Below the pieces are notes generated by a model. The model was not told the origin of the DNA. It was given only the letters and a program-made list of their open reading frames with translations, and did no database searches. DNA of 54,217 bases from Opitutus sp. GAS368 (GTDB lineage Bacteria > Verrucomicrobiota > Verrucomicrobiia > Opitutales > UBA953). Position 1 is the stretch's first letter. Every line of letters begins with the position of its first letter. The stretch covers positions 1-54,217 of the forward strand of contig CALQIY020000002.1 of assembly GCA_943330755.2 (NCBI GenBank), in the 5' to 3' direction. This document shows, piece by piece, positions 47,126 to 54,217 of this stretch. The position numbers were made by a program, and so were the translations under genes.

Positions 47126-48430
47126 ATGCAGCCTTCCACCCTCTCCACGATTCTGTTGGCGGCCGTCCTCGCCACGGCTCCGCTTCGCGCCGCTGACTTG
47201 GTCGCGGTCGAACAGGCTTATCCCGGAATCAGCTTCAGCCTCCCGGTGGCGATCACCCCTTTCCCCGGTCGCACCGACGCCTTTTTCGTCGTCGAAAAGG
47301 GCGACCCCGATCCCGCGGGCAAGGGGAGCTTCCTCGGCGGGAAGATTCAATTGGTTGAAGGGCTCAAGTCAGGCCAGCCGACCAAGCGCGCGGTCTTTCA
47401 ACTGCAAGTGAAGGAGGGGAAGTTCGAGGCCGGCGGGGAGTGCGGCCTCCTGGGTCTCGCGGTTCATCCGAACGTGGAAAAGAACGGACAAGTCTTTGTC
47501 TATTATAGTCTTAAGATTAACGGCAAGCTCCATCAGCGCGTCTCGCGCTTCCTGGTTTCCAAGGAAAAGCCCTTCAAGATCGATGCCGATTCCGAGCAGC
47601 CTTTGCTGACCCAAGCCGACCCCGCCTCCAATCATAACGGCGGGGATCTCCACTTCGGGCCCGATGGCTACCTTTACTTCAGTTGCGGCGATGGTGGCGC
47701 AGGGGGCGACGCCTTCAACACGGCTGGCTTCATCAACAAGGGCTTCCATGCCGCCGTCTACCGCATCGATGTCGACAAGCGCCCCGGCAACCTGGCTCCG
47801 AATCCCCATGCTTCGGTACCGGTGGACGCCAAGGGTGAAGCCTTCTATGCCGTCCCGGCCGACAACCCCTTCGTGAAGGCCACGACCCACCGCGGCCAGC
47901 CCCTCGACCCGAAGTCCGTCCGGACCGAGACCTGGGCGACGGGGCTCCGGAATGCGTGGCGCTTCTCCTTCGACCCCAAGACCGGGGCCTGCTTCACCGG
48001 CGACGTCGGCCAGAACCTCTACGAGGAAATCGACATCCTTACCGCCGGGGGCGACTACGGTTGGAGCGAGATCGAAGGGAACCACGTTTATAATAAAAAG
48101 GATGCGAGCGCCAAGCAGGCCCCGGCGAAGTTGGCCCCGGCTTCCGCCTATGTCGCTCCCATCTACGAGTACGACCGTAAGGTCGGCAGCTCCGTGACCG
48201 GCGGCGTCTTTTGCCGGAGCGAGCGCATCCCCGCCATCCGTGACGCTTACGTCTTCGGCGACTATGCCTCGGGCCGTTTGCTCGCCATCAAGGAGCAGGA
48301 CGGAAAATGGACGGGCGAAGTCATCGCCAAGGACATGACGATCGCAGGCTTCGGTCACGACCCCGTCAATGGCGACGTCCTCTTCGTCACGCTGTCCGGT
48401 CAACTGAAGCGCCTCGCCCCGAAGAAGTAA
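47126..48430 (+). CDS. PQQ-dependent soluble sugar dehydrogenase-like (GSDH family) secreted protein
   Basis: LGLAVHPNVEKNGQVFVYYS, SNHNGGDLHFGPDGYLYFSCGDGG, TGLRNAWRFSFDPKTG, DVGQNLYEEIDI. Confidence 0.9.
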   Translation: MQPSTLSTILLAAVLATAPLRAADLVAVEQAYPGISFSLPVAITPFPGRTDAFFVVEKGDPDPAGKGSFLGGKIQLVEGLKSGQPTKRAVFQLQVKEGKFEAGGECGLLGLAVHPNVEKNGQVFVYYSLKINGKLHQRVSRFLVSKEKPFKIDADSEQPLLTQADPASNHNGGDLHFGPDGYLYFSCGDGGAGGDAFNTAGFINKGFHAAVYRIDVDKRPGNLAPNPHASVPVDAKGEAFYAVPADNPFVKATTHRGQPLDPKSVRTETWATGLRNAWRFSFDPKTGACFTGDVGQNLYEEIDILTAGGDYGWSEIEGNHVYNKKDASAKQAPAKLAPASAYVAPIYEYDRKVGSSVTGGVFCRSERIPAIRDAYVFGDYASGRLLAIKEQDGKWTGEVIAKDMTIAGFGHDPVNGDVLFVTLSGQLKRLAPKK

Positions 48431-48436
48431 GGGGCG

Positions 48437-49342
48437 ATGACGACGCGCCGCGATTTCCTGCGCACGACGAGCGCCGCGTTGGCGGGCTTGTGGGCCGGGC
48501 CCGCGGTGGCGGCGTCGGCGGGCATTGGCGGCGGCCCGGAAATCAGTCTTTTCACGAAGCATCTGGTCGGCCTGTCGCATCGCGAGTTGGCCGCCGCCGT
48601 CGCGCGCATCGGGGTCACGAGCATCGAGGCTCCGGTCCGTCCCGGTGGGCATGTGCTCCCGGCGCAAGTCGAGGGTGAGTTGCCTAAACTCGTCGAAGCG
48701 CTGGCCGCCCATGGCATCGCGATTTCGATGCTGACCACCGGCATCAATGCCGTCAGCGACGCCACGCGCACCGAGGCCGTCCTGCGGACGGCCAAGGCTT
48801 TGGGCATCCAGCGCTACCGCCTGAACTGGTATACCTATTCCGCCGACAAGCCTTTGCGGGTGCAACTGGACGAGATCAAGCCACGCTTGCGCGACCTCGT
48901 CGCGCTCAGCAAAGAAATCGGCATCCAGCCTTGTTACCAGAACCACTCGGGGGCCAAGCATGTCGGGGCGGCGGTCTGGGACATGGACGCACTCATGCGC
49001 GAGTACCCCCCGGCCGACTTGGCTTGGAGTTTCGACATCTTGCATGCGACCGTCGAGGGCGGCCTGTCTTGGCCGAACCAAGTGGCCTTGGCCCGCGAGC
49101 GTCTGGCCATGGCTTACTTCAAGAACTTCCGCTGGAAGGGGCGGGTGGTGGAATCCTGCCCGCTCGCCGACGGTCTCATCGATGCCGGCTACGTCCGGAT
49201 GCTGAAGGCCGCGCGCTACCAAGGACCGGTCTGCCTGCATGTGGAGTACCTCAAGGGGGCCATCGGCGAAGCCGGCTATCTGGAACGCGCCATCGAGGCT
49301 TCGCGGGCGGACTTGGCGACGCTCCGGTCCTGGTGGGCCTGA
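48437..49342 (+). CDS. TIM-barrel sugar phosphate isomerase/epimerase with Tat signal
   Basis: TTRRDFLRTTSAALAGLWAGPA twin-Arg; YRLNWYTYSADKPLRV...CYQNHSGAKHVGAAVWDMDALM. Confidence 0.85.
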   Translation: MTTRRDFLRTTSAALAGLWAGPAVAASAGIGGGPEISLFTKHLVGLSHRELAAAVARIGVTSIEAPVRPGGHVLPAQVEGELPKLVEALAAHGIAISMLTTGINAVSDATRTEAVLRTAKALGIQRYRLNWYTYSADKPLRVQLDEIKPRLRDLVALSKEIGIQPCYQNHSGAKHVGAAVWDMDALMREYPPADLAWSFDILHATVEGGLSWPNQVALARERLAMAYFKNFRWKGRVVESCPLADGLIDAGYVRMLKAARYQGPVCLHVEYLKGAIGEAGYLERAIEASRADLATLRSWWA

Positions 49343-49401
49343 TTTGCTCCCGATTGATAAGTTAGGCTGGAACTTTCCGCAGAGGGTCTTGTTATCGAGG
49401 T

Positions 49402-52086
49402 ATGCCCCGCCTCGCCTTCTTCCTGATGGCCGCCGTTTCCCTTTCGGCCGCCCCCCAACCATACGCGCCCTCCGAAGGGGGTTCCGTTTCGCTCAACCTC
49501 TTCCAGGTTCCGGAGGGCTTGGAAGTCACGCTCTGGGCGCGCTCGCCCATGCTGGCCAATCCCACGAACCTCGACATCGATGCTCAAGGCCGGGTGTGGG
49601 TGACCGAAGGCGTCAACTACCGCGTCTACAACAAGGGCGGCAAGCGTCGCCCCGAAGGCGACCGCGTCGTGGTGCTCAGCGACAGCAAGGGCGCCGGCAA
49701 GGCCGACACCGTCCATACGTTCGTGCAGGACGCCGGTTGGACCTCTCCGCTGGGCATCGCGGTCTTCGATAACGTCGTGATTGTCTCGCACGCCCCCGAC
49801 CTCATCAAGTTCACCGATGTGAATCGCGACGGCAAATTCGACCCCGCGGTCGACAAGCGCGAAGTGATCCTGGGCGGTTTCGGTGGCCAGGACCATGACC
49901 ACTCGCTGCACGCGATCGTCGCTGGTCCGGACGGCAAGCTCTACCTGAATTCCGGCAATTGCGGCGGCTCGTTCACCGACAAGTCGGGCAAGACCTACCG
50001 CGTCGGTTCCGGTTATGTCGACCAACGCGGGGGCGCTTGGCCCTTCGACCCCAAGGCCACCGCCGGCGCGAAAAGCGATGACGGCTTCGTCTGGTCCTCC
50101 GGCTTTTCCGCGCGCATGAACCCCGACGCCACGGGCGTCGAAATCATCGGGAACGGCTACCGCAACAGCTTCGAGCACTTCCCGTCTTCCTTCGGCGACC
50201 TCTTCCAGGGCGACAACGACGACTCCAGCAGCTGCCGCACGTCGTACGTCCTCGAGTACGGCACCGCCGGCTACACCACGCCGAAGGCCACGAGCTACAA
50301 CTCCGTGCGCCGCCCCGGCCAGCCGACGCCGCGCGCCCACTGGCGCCAGGACGACCCCGACACCATGGACGTCGGCGACGTCTACGGCTCGGGTTCGCCG
50401 ACGGGGGTTGCCATCTACGAAAACGGCGCACTCGGGGCCGCGTGGAACGGCACGCTGTTGAATTGCGAACCATCCCGCAACACGATCTTCGGCTACAAGC
50501 TGCAGCCCCAGAAGGGCGCCTTCGCGCTCAGTGAGGCCACGCGTAAGGACTTTATCACTTCGAATCCGACGCGCGAATTCGAAGGCACCGACTTCCATCG
50601 CATCAAGACCCCGGGCAAGAGCGGTGAGCACATCTGGTTCCGTCCGTCCGATGTCGCCGTCGGCCCCGATGGGGCGATCTACGTCGCCGATTGGTTCGAC
50701 ACGCGCGTGGGTGGGCACCAGACGCTCGATGACACCTGCACGGGCGCGATCTACCGCATCGCTCCGAAGGGCTTCAAGTCCGTCATCCCCAAGCTCGACC
50801 TCGCCAGTCCGGCTGGCGCGGTCGAGGCTTTGCGCAGCCCCGCGGTGAATGTTCGTCACCTCGGCTTTAACGCCGCCAAGGGCTTCGGCGCCAAGGCCCT
50901 GCCTGCGGTGCTCGAACTCGCCAAGGACCCGAATCCCTTCGTCGCCGCGCGCGCCGTGTGGCTCTTGCCTTACCTGGGTGACGAAGGCGTCGCCCGCACC
51001 AAGGAACTCCTGAAGGACGCCAATCCCGCCAACCGCCGCCTCGCGTTCCAGTCCCTGCGCCGCGCCAACCACGACGTCCTCGCCGCCTCGGCGGCGCTGG
51101 CCGCCGACGCCGATGTCGCCGTCCGTCGCGACGTGGCCACTTCGCTCCACGCCGTCGCCGCCGATAAGGCCGTGCCGATCCTCGTCGAACTCGCCAAGCA
51201 CCTCGACGTGACCGACAAGAATTCCGTCGCCGCCTTTGGCATCGGTTCCGCCGGCAAGGAGTCGGCGGTCTGGGCGGCGGTGAAGGCGGCTTACGTCAAG
51301 AACGGCGAAACCTGGCCGACCCACGTGGCCCGCATCGCTTGGGTGCTGCACACGCCGGAGATGGTGAACGAGCTCGCCGCGCAGGCCAGCGGCCAGAAGG
51401 TCCCCGCTGCCCAGCGGACGTTGGCGACCGAGACCCTCTCGTTCGTCGAGTCGAAGGAGGCCGCCCTCGCCATGATCAAACTCGCCGCGGAAGGTTCGCC
51501 GGTGAAGGGGGAAGCCGCCACCTGGGCCCTGATGCGCATGACCGGCACTTGGTCGGCCTTCGATATTCGCTCCGAACTGAAGAAGGCCGGCGTCTACGAC
51601 GAAGCCAAGGTCACGGTAGTCCCGGCCCCGGTCCCCGAGGCCCCCAAGGCCACCTATACGGTCCAGGACGTGCTCTCTAAGAAGGGCGACGCCACCAAGG
51701 GTGGGGAACTCGTCCAGCGTTGCACGATGTGCCACCAAGTCGGGGCCAACGGCCCGAGCTATGGCCCCGAGCTCCGTGGTTTCGCGGCCCGCCAAGGCAT
51801 CGAATCGGTGGTCACGGCCATCGTGGAGCCCTCGGCGAGCATCGCGCTCGGCTATGAAGGCTCGACCTTGAAGCTCAAGGCGGGCGGTCAGATCGACGGC
51901 CTCATCCAGTCCAATAACGACCCGGTCGTCGTCAAGTCGGCGGGCGGCGTCTCCCAGCTCGTCCCCAAGAACCGTATCGCGGGACAGTCCAAGCTGAACC
52001 GTTCCCTGATGCTTTCGTCCGATCAACTTGGGCTGACGGCTCAGGATGTGGCCGATATCGCTGCTTGGCTGGCCACCTATAACTAA
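49402..52086 (+). CDS. PVC-type haem-binding CxxCH protein (membrane-bound dehydrogenase domain, HEAT-like repeats, C-terminal cytochrome c)
   Basis: GLEVTLWARSPMLANPTNLDIDAQGRVWVTEGVNYR; VGPDGAIYVADWFDTRVGGHQ; CTMCHQVG. Confidence 0.92.
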   Translation: MPRLAFFLMAAVSLSAAPQPYAPSEGGSVSLNLFQVPEGLEVTLWARSPMLANPTNLDIDAQGRVWVTEGVNYRVYNKGGKRRPEGDRVVVLSDSKGAGKADTVHTFVQDAGWTSPLGIAVFDNVVIVSHAPDLIKFTDVNRDGKFDPAVDKREVILGGFGGQDHDHSLHAIVAGPDGKLYLNSGNCGGSFTDKSGKTYRVGSGYVDQRGGAWPFDPKATAGAKSDDGFVWSSGFSARMNPDATGVEIIGNGYRNSFEHFPSSFGDLFQGDNDDSSSCRTSYVLEYGTAGYTTPKATSYNSVRRPGQPTPRAHWRQDDPDTMDVGDVYGSGSPTGVAIYENGALGAAWNGTLLNCEPSRNTIFGYKLQPQKGAFALSEATRKDFITSNPTREFEGTDFHRIKTPGKSGEHIWFRPSDVAVGPDGAIYVADWFDTRVGGHQTLDDTCTGAIYRIAPKGFKSVIPKLDLASPAGAVEALRSPAVNVRHLGFNAAKGFGAKALPAVLELAKDPNPFVAARAVWLLPYLGDEGVARTKELLKDANPANRRLAFQSLRRANHDVLAASAALAADADVAVRRDVATSLHAVAADKAVPILVELAKHLDVTDKNSVAAFGIGSAGKESAVWAAVKAAYVKNGETWPTHVARIAWVLHTPEMVNELAAQASGQKVPAAQRTLATETLSFVESKEAALAMIKLAAEGSPVKGEAATWALMRMTGTWSAFDIRSELKKAGVYDEAKVTVVPAPVPEAPKATYTVQDVLSKKGDATKGGELVQRCTMCHQVGANGPSYGPELRGFAARQGIESVVTAIVEPSASIALGYEGSTLKLKAGGQIDGLIQSNNDPVVVKSAGGVSQLVPKNRIAGQSKLNRSLMLSSDQLGLTAQDVADIAAWLATYN

Positions 52087-52111
52087 GCCCGGGGCTTAAT
52101 TCAGGCTTTTC

Positions 52112-52143
52112 AGGGGGTTTTCCGCGAGGGAAGCCCCCTTTTA
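52112..52143 (+). terminator. Intrinsic terminator
   Basis: GGGGGTTTTCC-GCGA-GGGAAGCCCCC then TTTTAA. Confidence 0.8.
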
Positions 52144-52261
52144 ATTTCCCGCTTGCTTCCGTGGCCGGGCTTCTCAAGTTCGACCCTCCTTTCCCTAGGC
52201 AAGGCACGGCCGCACAACGCGGGCCCGCGACTTACTAGGATCCCAAAGACCTTTACACACC

Positions 52262-52948
52262 ATGAAGCAGCTCAGTCTCACCGTCTCCAATCGTCAGAAC
52301 CTTGGCCGTGGCCACTCCCGTCGTATGCGCAACGCGGGTTCCATTCCGGCCATCATCTATGGTCCTGCCGGCAATCACAGCGTTTCCGTCGAACAGGAGA
52401 AGTTCCGTGACCTCATGCGTGCCAAGGGCACCGCTGCCGCCCTCATCGAGCTCACCCTCGAAGGGAAGAAGATGCTCTCCATCATCAAGGAGTTCCAGCG
52501 TCACCCCATCACCCAGAAGTTCCTCCACATCGACATCCAGCAGATCGACCCGAACGCTCCGATGAGCGCCGCGATCCCGATCCGCGTGGTCGGCGAGGCT
52601 TATGGCGTGAAGACCGATGGCGGCACCCTCGCGATCGTCTCCCAGACCGTCAATGTCCGCTGTTTGCCGAAGGATCTCCCCGAGTTCATCGAAGTCGACG
52701 TGACTGAGCTGAAGGTCAACGAGTCCATCCACGTCGGTGCCCTCAAGGCCCCGGCCGGCATCACTTTCCCTGGCGACCCTGCCCGTGTCGTCGTGGTCTG
52801 CTCCGAAATGGCCGAAGAAGAAGCCGCTCCCGAAGCCGCCGCTGCCGCTCCGGCCGCGGGCGCCGAAGGTGCTGCCGCTCCGGCTGCGGGTGCCGCGGCT
52901 CCGGCCGCTGGCGCTGCCCCGGCTGCTGCTCCGGCCGCCAAGAAGTAA
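52262..52948 (+). CDS. rplY: 50S ribosomal protein L25/Ctc with Ala/Pro-rich tail
   Basis: RQNLGRGHSRRMRNAGSIPAIIYGPAGNHSVSVEQEKF; HIDIQQID; tail (APAAGA)n. Confidence 0.93.
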   Translation: MKQLSLTVSNRQNLGRGHSRRMRNAGSIPAIIYGPAGNHSVSVEQEKFRDLMRAKGTAAALIELTLEGKKMLSIIKEFQRHPITQKFLHIDIQQIDPNAPMSAAIPIRVVGEAYGVKTDGGTLAIVSQTVNVRCLPKDLPEFIEVDVTELKVNESIHVGALKAPAGITFPGDPARVVVVCSEMAEEEAAPEAAAAAPAAGAEGAAAPAAGAAAPAAGAAPAAAPAAKK

Positions 52949-52990
52949 TTTCCGCGCCGGGCGTCCCCGGCACCTGTTCTTTGAAGTCAG

Positions 52991-53575
52991 ATGGTATTCT
53001 CGGTCATCGCCGCCCTCGGCAATCCCGGCAAGGAATACGTCGCCACCCGCCACAATGCGGGCTGGATCATCCTGGATGCGCTGGCCACCAAGGCTGGCGC
53101 GGAGTGGAAGCACGAAAGCCGTTTTCCGGCCGCCGTGGCCAAGACCACCTTCGGTGGTCGGCAGGTCTTCCTCGTCAAGCCACAGTCGTTCATGAACTTG
53201 AGCGGCGAACCCTTGGCCGCCTTCCTCCACTTCCATCGCCTCCCCGCCGCCGAAATGGTCGTCCTTCACGACGATATCGCCTTCGAGCCCGGCCAAATGC
53301 GACTTTCCCTGGGTGGCTCCGCCGCTGGTCACAACGGCATCGCCAGTTGCATCCAGCATTTCGGCGAAGCGTTCGTTCGTGCCCGTCTCGGCATCGGTCC
53401 CAAGCGGCACCCCGCCCAAGACCTCGCCGACCATGTGCTCGGCAAATTCCCGGCCGAAGACCTGCAGCGCCTCCACCAAGCTACCCCTGACTTCCTCTTA
53501 GGACTAGAAACCCTGATTTCCCGCGGCCTCCCGGCCGCCCAAAACTTCACCAACAGAAAACCACCATTACCATGA
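52991..53575 (+). CDS. pth: Peptidyl-tRNA hydrolase
   Basis: VIAALGNPGKEYVATRHNAGWIILDAL; KPQSFMNLSGEPLAAF; HDDIAFEPGQMRLSLGGSAAGHNGIASC. Confidence 0.95.
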   Translation: MVFSVIAALGNPGKEYVATRHNAGWIILDALATKAGAEWKHESRFPAAVAKTTFGGRQVFLVKPQSFMNLSGEPLAAFLHFHRLPAAEMVVLHDDIAFEPGQMRLSLGGSAAGHNGIASCIQHFGEAFVRARLGIGPKRHPAQDLADHVLGKFPAEDLQRLHQATPDFLLGLETLISRGLPAAQNFTNRKPPLP

Positions 53576-53880
53576 CCACCGCCACGATTCGCCGCGCCTA
53601 CCGCGTCAGCCTGATCCTCGACCTCCGCGGTTCCGCCGAGGCTCCCGAGGCCGCTATCGAACGCCTGAAGGAAATCCTTAAGTCCGTCGACTGCAAGGTC
53701 ACCGAGGTCGAAAACCTCGGCCAGCGCGAGTTCAGCCGCGCCGTCGACCGCAAGTTCCTCTCCGGGCTCTACGTCCAGTTCCACTTCGAAGGTCCGGTCA
53801 CCGCCCCGACCGCCTTCGCCGACAAGCTTCGCCTCGACCGCACCGTGGATCGCATCCTCGTGCAGTCGGTCCGCGCCTAA
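53572..53880 (+). CDS. rpsF: 30S ribosomal protein S6
   Basis: 102 aa; AYRVSLILDLRG..., CKVTEVENLGQREFSRAVDRKFLSGLYVQFHFEG; position between pth and ssb. Confidence 0.88.
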   Translation: MTTATIRRAYRVSLILDLRGSAEAPEAAIERLKEILKSVDCKVTEVENLGQREFSRAVDRKFLSGLYVQFHFEGPVTAPTAFADKLRLDRTVDRILVQSVRA

Positions 53881-53903
53881 GCCCTTCCCGTCTCCGAACG
53901 ACC

Positions 53904-54217
53904 ATGGCCTCGTCCTTCAATCGCGTGATCCTCGCCGGCAATATGACCCGCGATCCGGAAGCGCGGGCGTTGCCCTCTGGCCAGGCCCTCACCAAGTTCT
54001 CCCTCGCCGTCAACCGCGCCTACACCACCAAGGAAGGCGAAAAGCGCGAGGAAGTCACCTACGTCGACATCGAGAGCTACGGCAAGCAGGCTGAAATCAT
54101 CGCCAAGTATTGCGGCAAAGGTTCCGGTATCCTCGTCGAAGGCCGCCTCAAGCTCGACCAGTGGGAAGACAAGAAGACCGGCGAGAAGCGTTCGCGCCTC
54201 GGCGTCGTCCTCGAGAA
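53904..54217 (+). CDS. ssb: Single-stranded DNA-binding protein (3' truncated by window edge)
   Basis: MASSFNRVILAGNMTRDPEARALPSGQALTKFSLAVNRAYTTKEGEKREEVTYVDIESYGKQAEIIAKYCGKGSGILVEGRLKLDQWEDKKTGEKRSRLGVVLE. Confidence 0.95.
   Translation, partial: MASSFNRVILAGNMTRDPEARALPSGQALTKFSLAVNRAYTTKEGEKREEVTYVDIESYGKQAEIIAKYCGKGSGILVEGRLKLDQWEDKKTGEKRSRLGVVLE

Noticed and set aside
47369-49462. 697-aa minus-strand ORF
   Set aside because: Antisense shadow of the GSDH-like and TIM-barrel genes.
49276-52026. 916-aa minus-strand ORF opposite the PVC cytochrome gene
   Set aside because: High-GC antisense shadow ORF; no recognisable domains, biased Gly/Arg/Asp/Val composition, while the plus strand encodes a clear protein family.
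52800-52948. GC-rich tandem repeats at the 3' end of rplY
   Set aside because: Explained by the Ala/Pro-rich C-terminal tail common in L25/Ctc proteins.

Overview
The window is a GC-rich, densely coding bacterial chromosome segment. Its protein content (PVC-type CxxCH haem dehydrogenase, FGE/sialidase/sialate O-acetylesterase enzymes, Opitutales-like synteny) suggests Verrucomicrobiota, probably Opitutae; this assignment is an inference, no database was searched. I read about 49 protein-coding genes, 5 tRNAs (Phe-GAA, Arg-CCT, Val-GAC, Asn-GTT, Leu-CAA) and several intrinsic terminators. I saw no CRISPR array, IS element or prophage. Main blocks: (i) citramalate synthase, preceded by a previously unlisted 27-aa Ile-rich leader peptide with mutually exclusive hairpins, i.e. 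a candidate attenuator; (ii) an MsbA / GT9 / CrtI-like oxidoreductase / MFS block; (iii) a genuine-looking formylglycine-generating enzyme; (iv) a sialic-acid catabolic locus (AGE-type epimerase, SASA esterase, sialidase, NanA, MFS, two kelch NanM-like proteins); (v) an orphan FecCD-type ABC transporter coupled to a giant AsmA-like protein; (vi) a MerR-like/VWA pair sharing promoter motifs; (vii) tandem ammonium transporters, each with a near-perfect sigma-54 -24/-12 element at the same distance (30 nt) from its ATG; (viii) a sugar dehydrogenase / TIM-barrel / PVC cytochrome cluster; (ix) rplY-pth-rpsF-ssb. The most interesting signals are the Ile leader/attenuator on citramalate synthase, the twin sigma-54 promoters implying near-leaderless amt mRNAs, and a set of GTG-start genes whose putative -35 element lies exactly 34-35 nt upstream of the start codon, implying leaderless transcripts.
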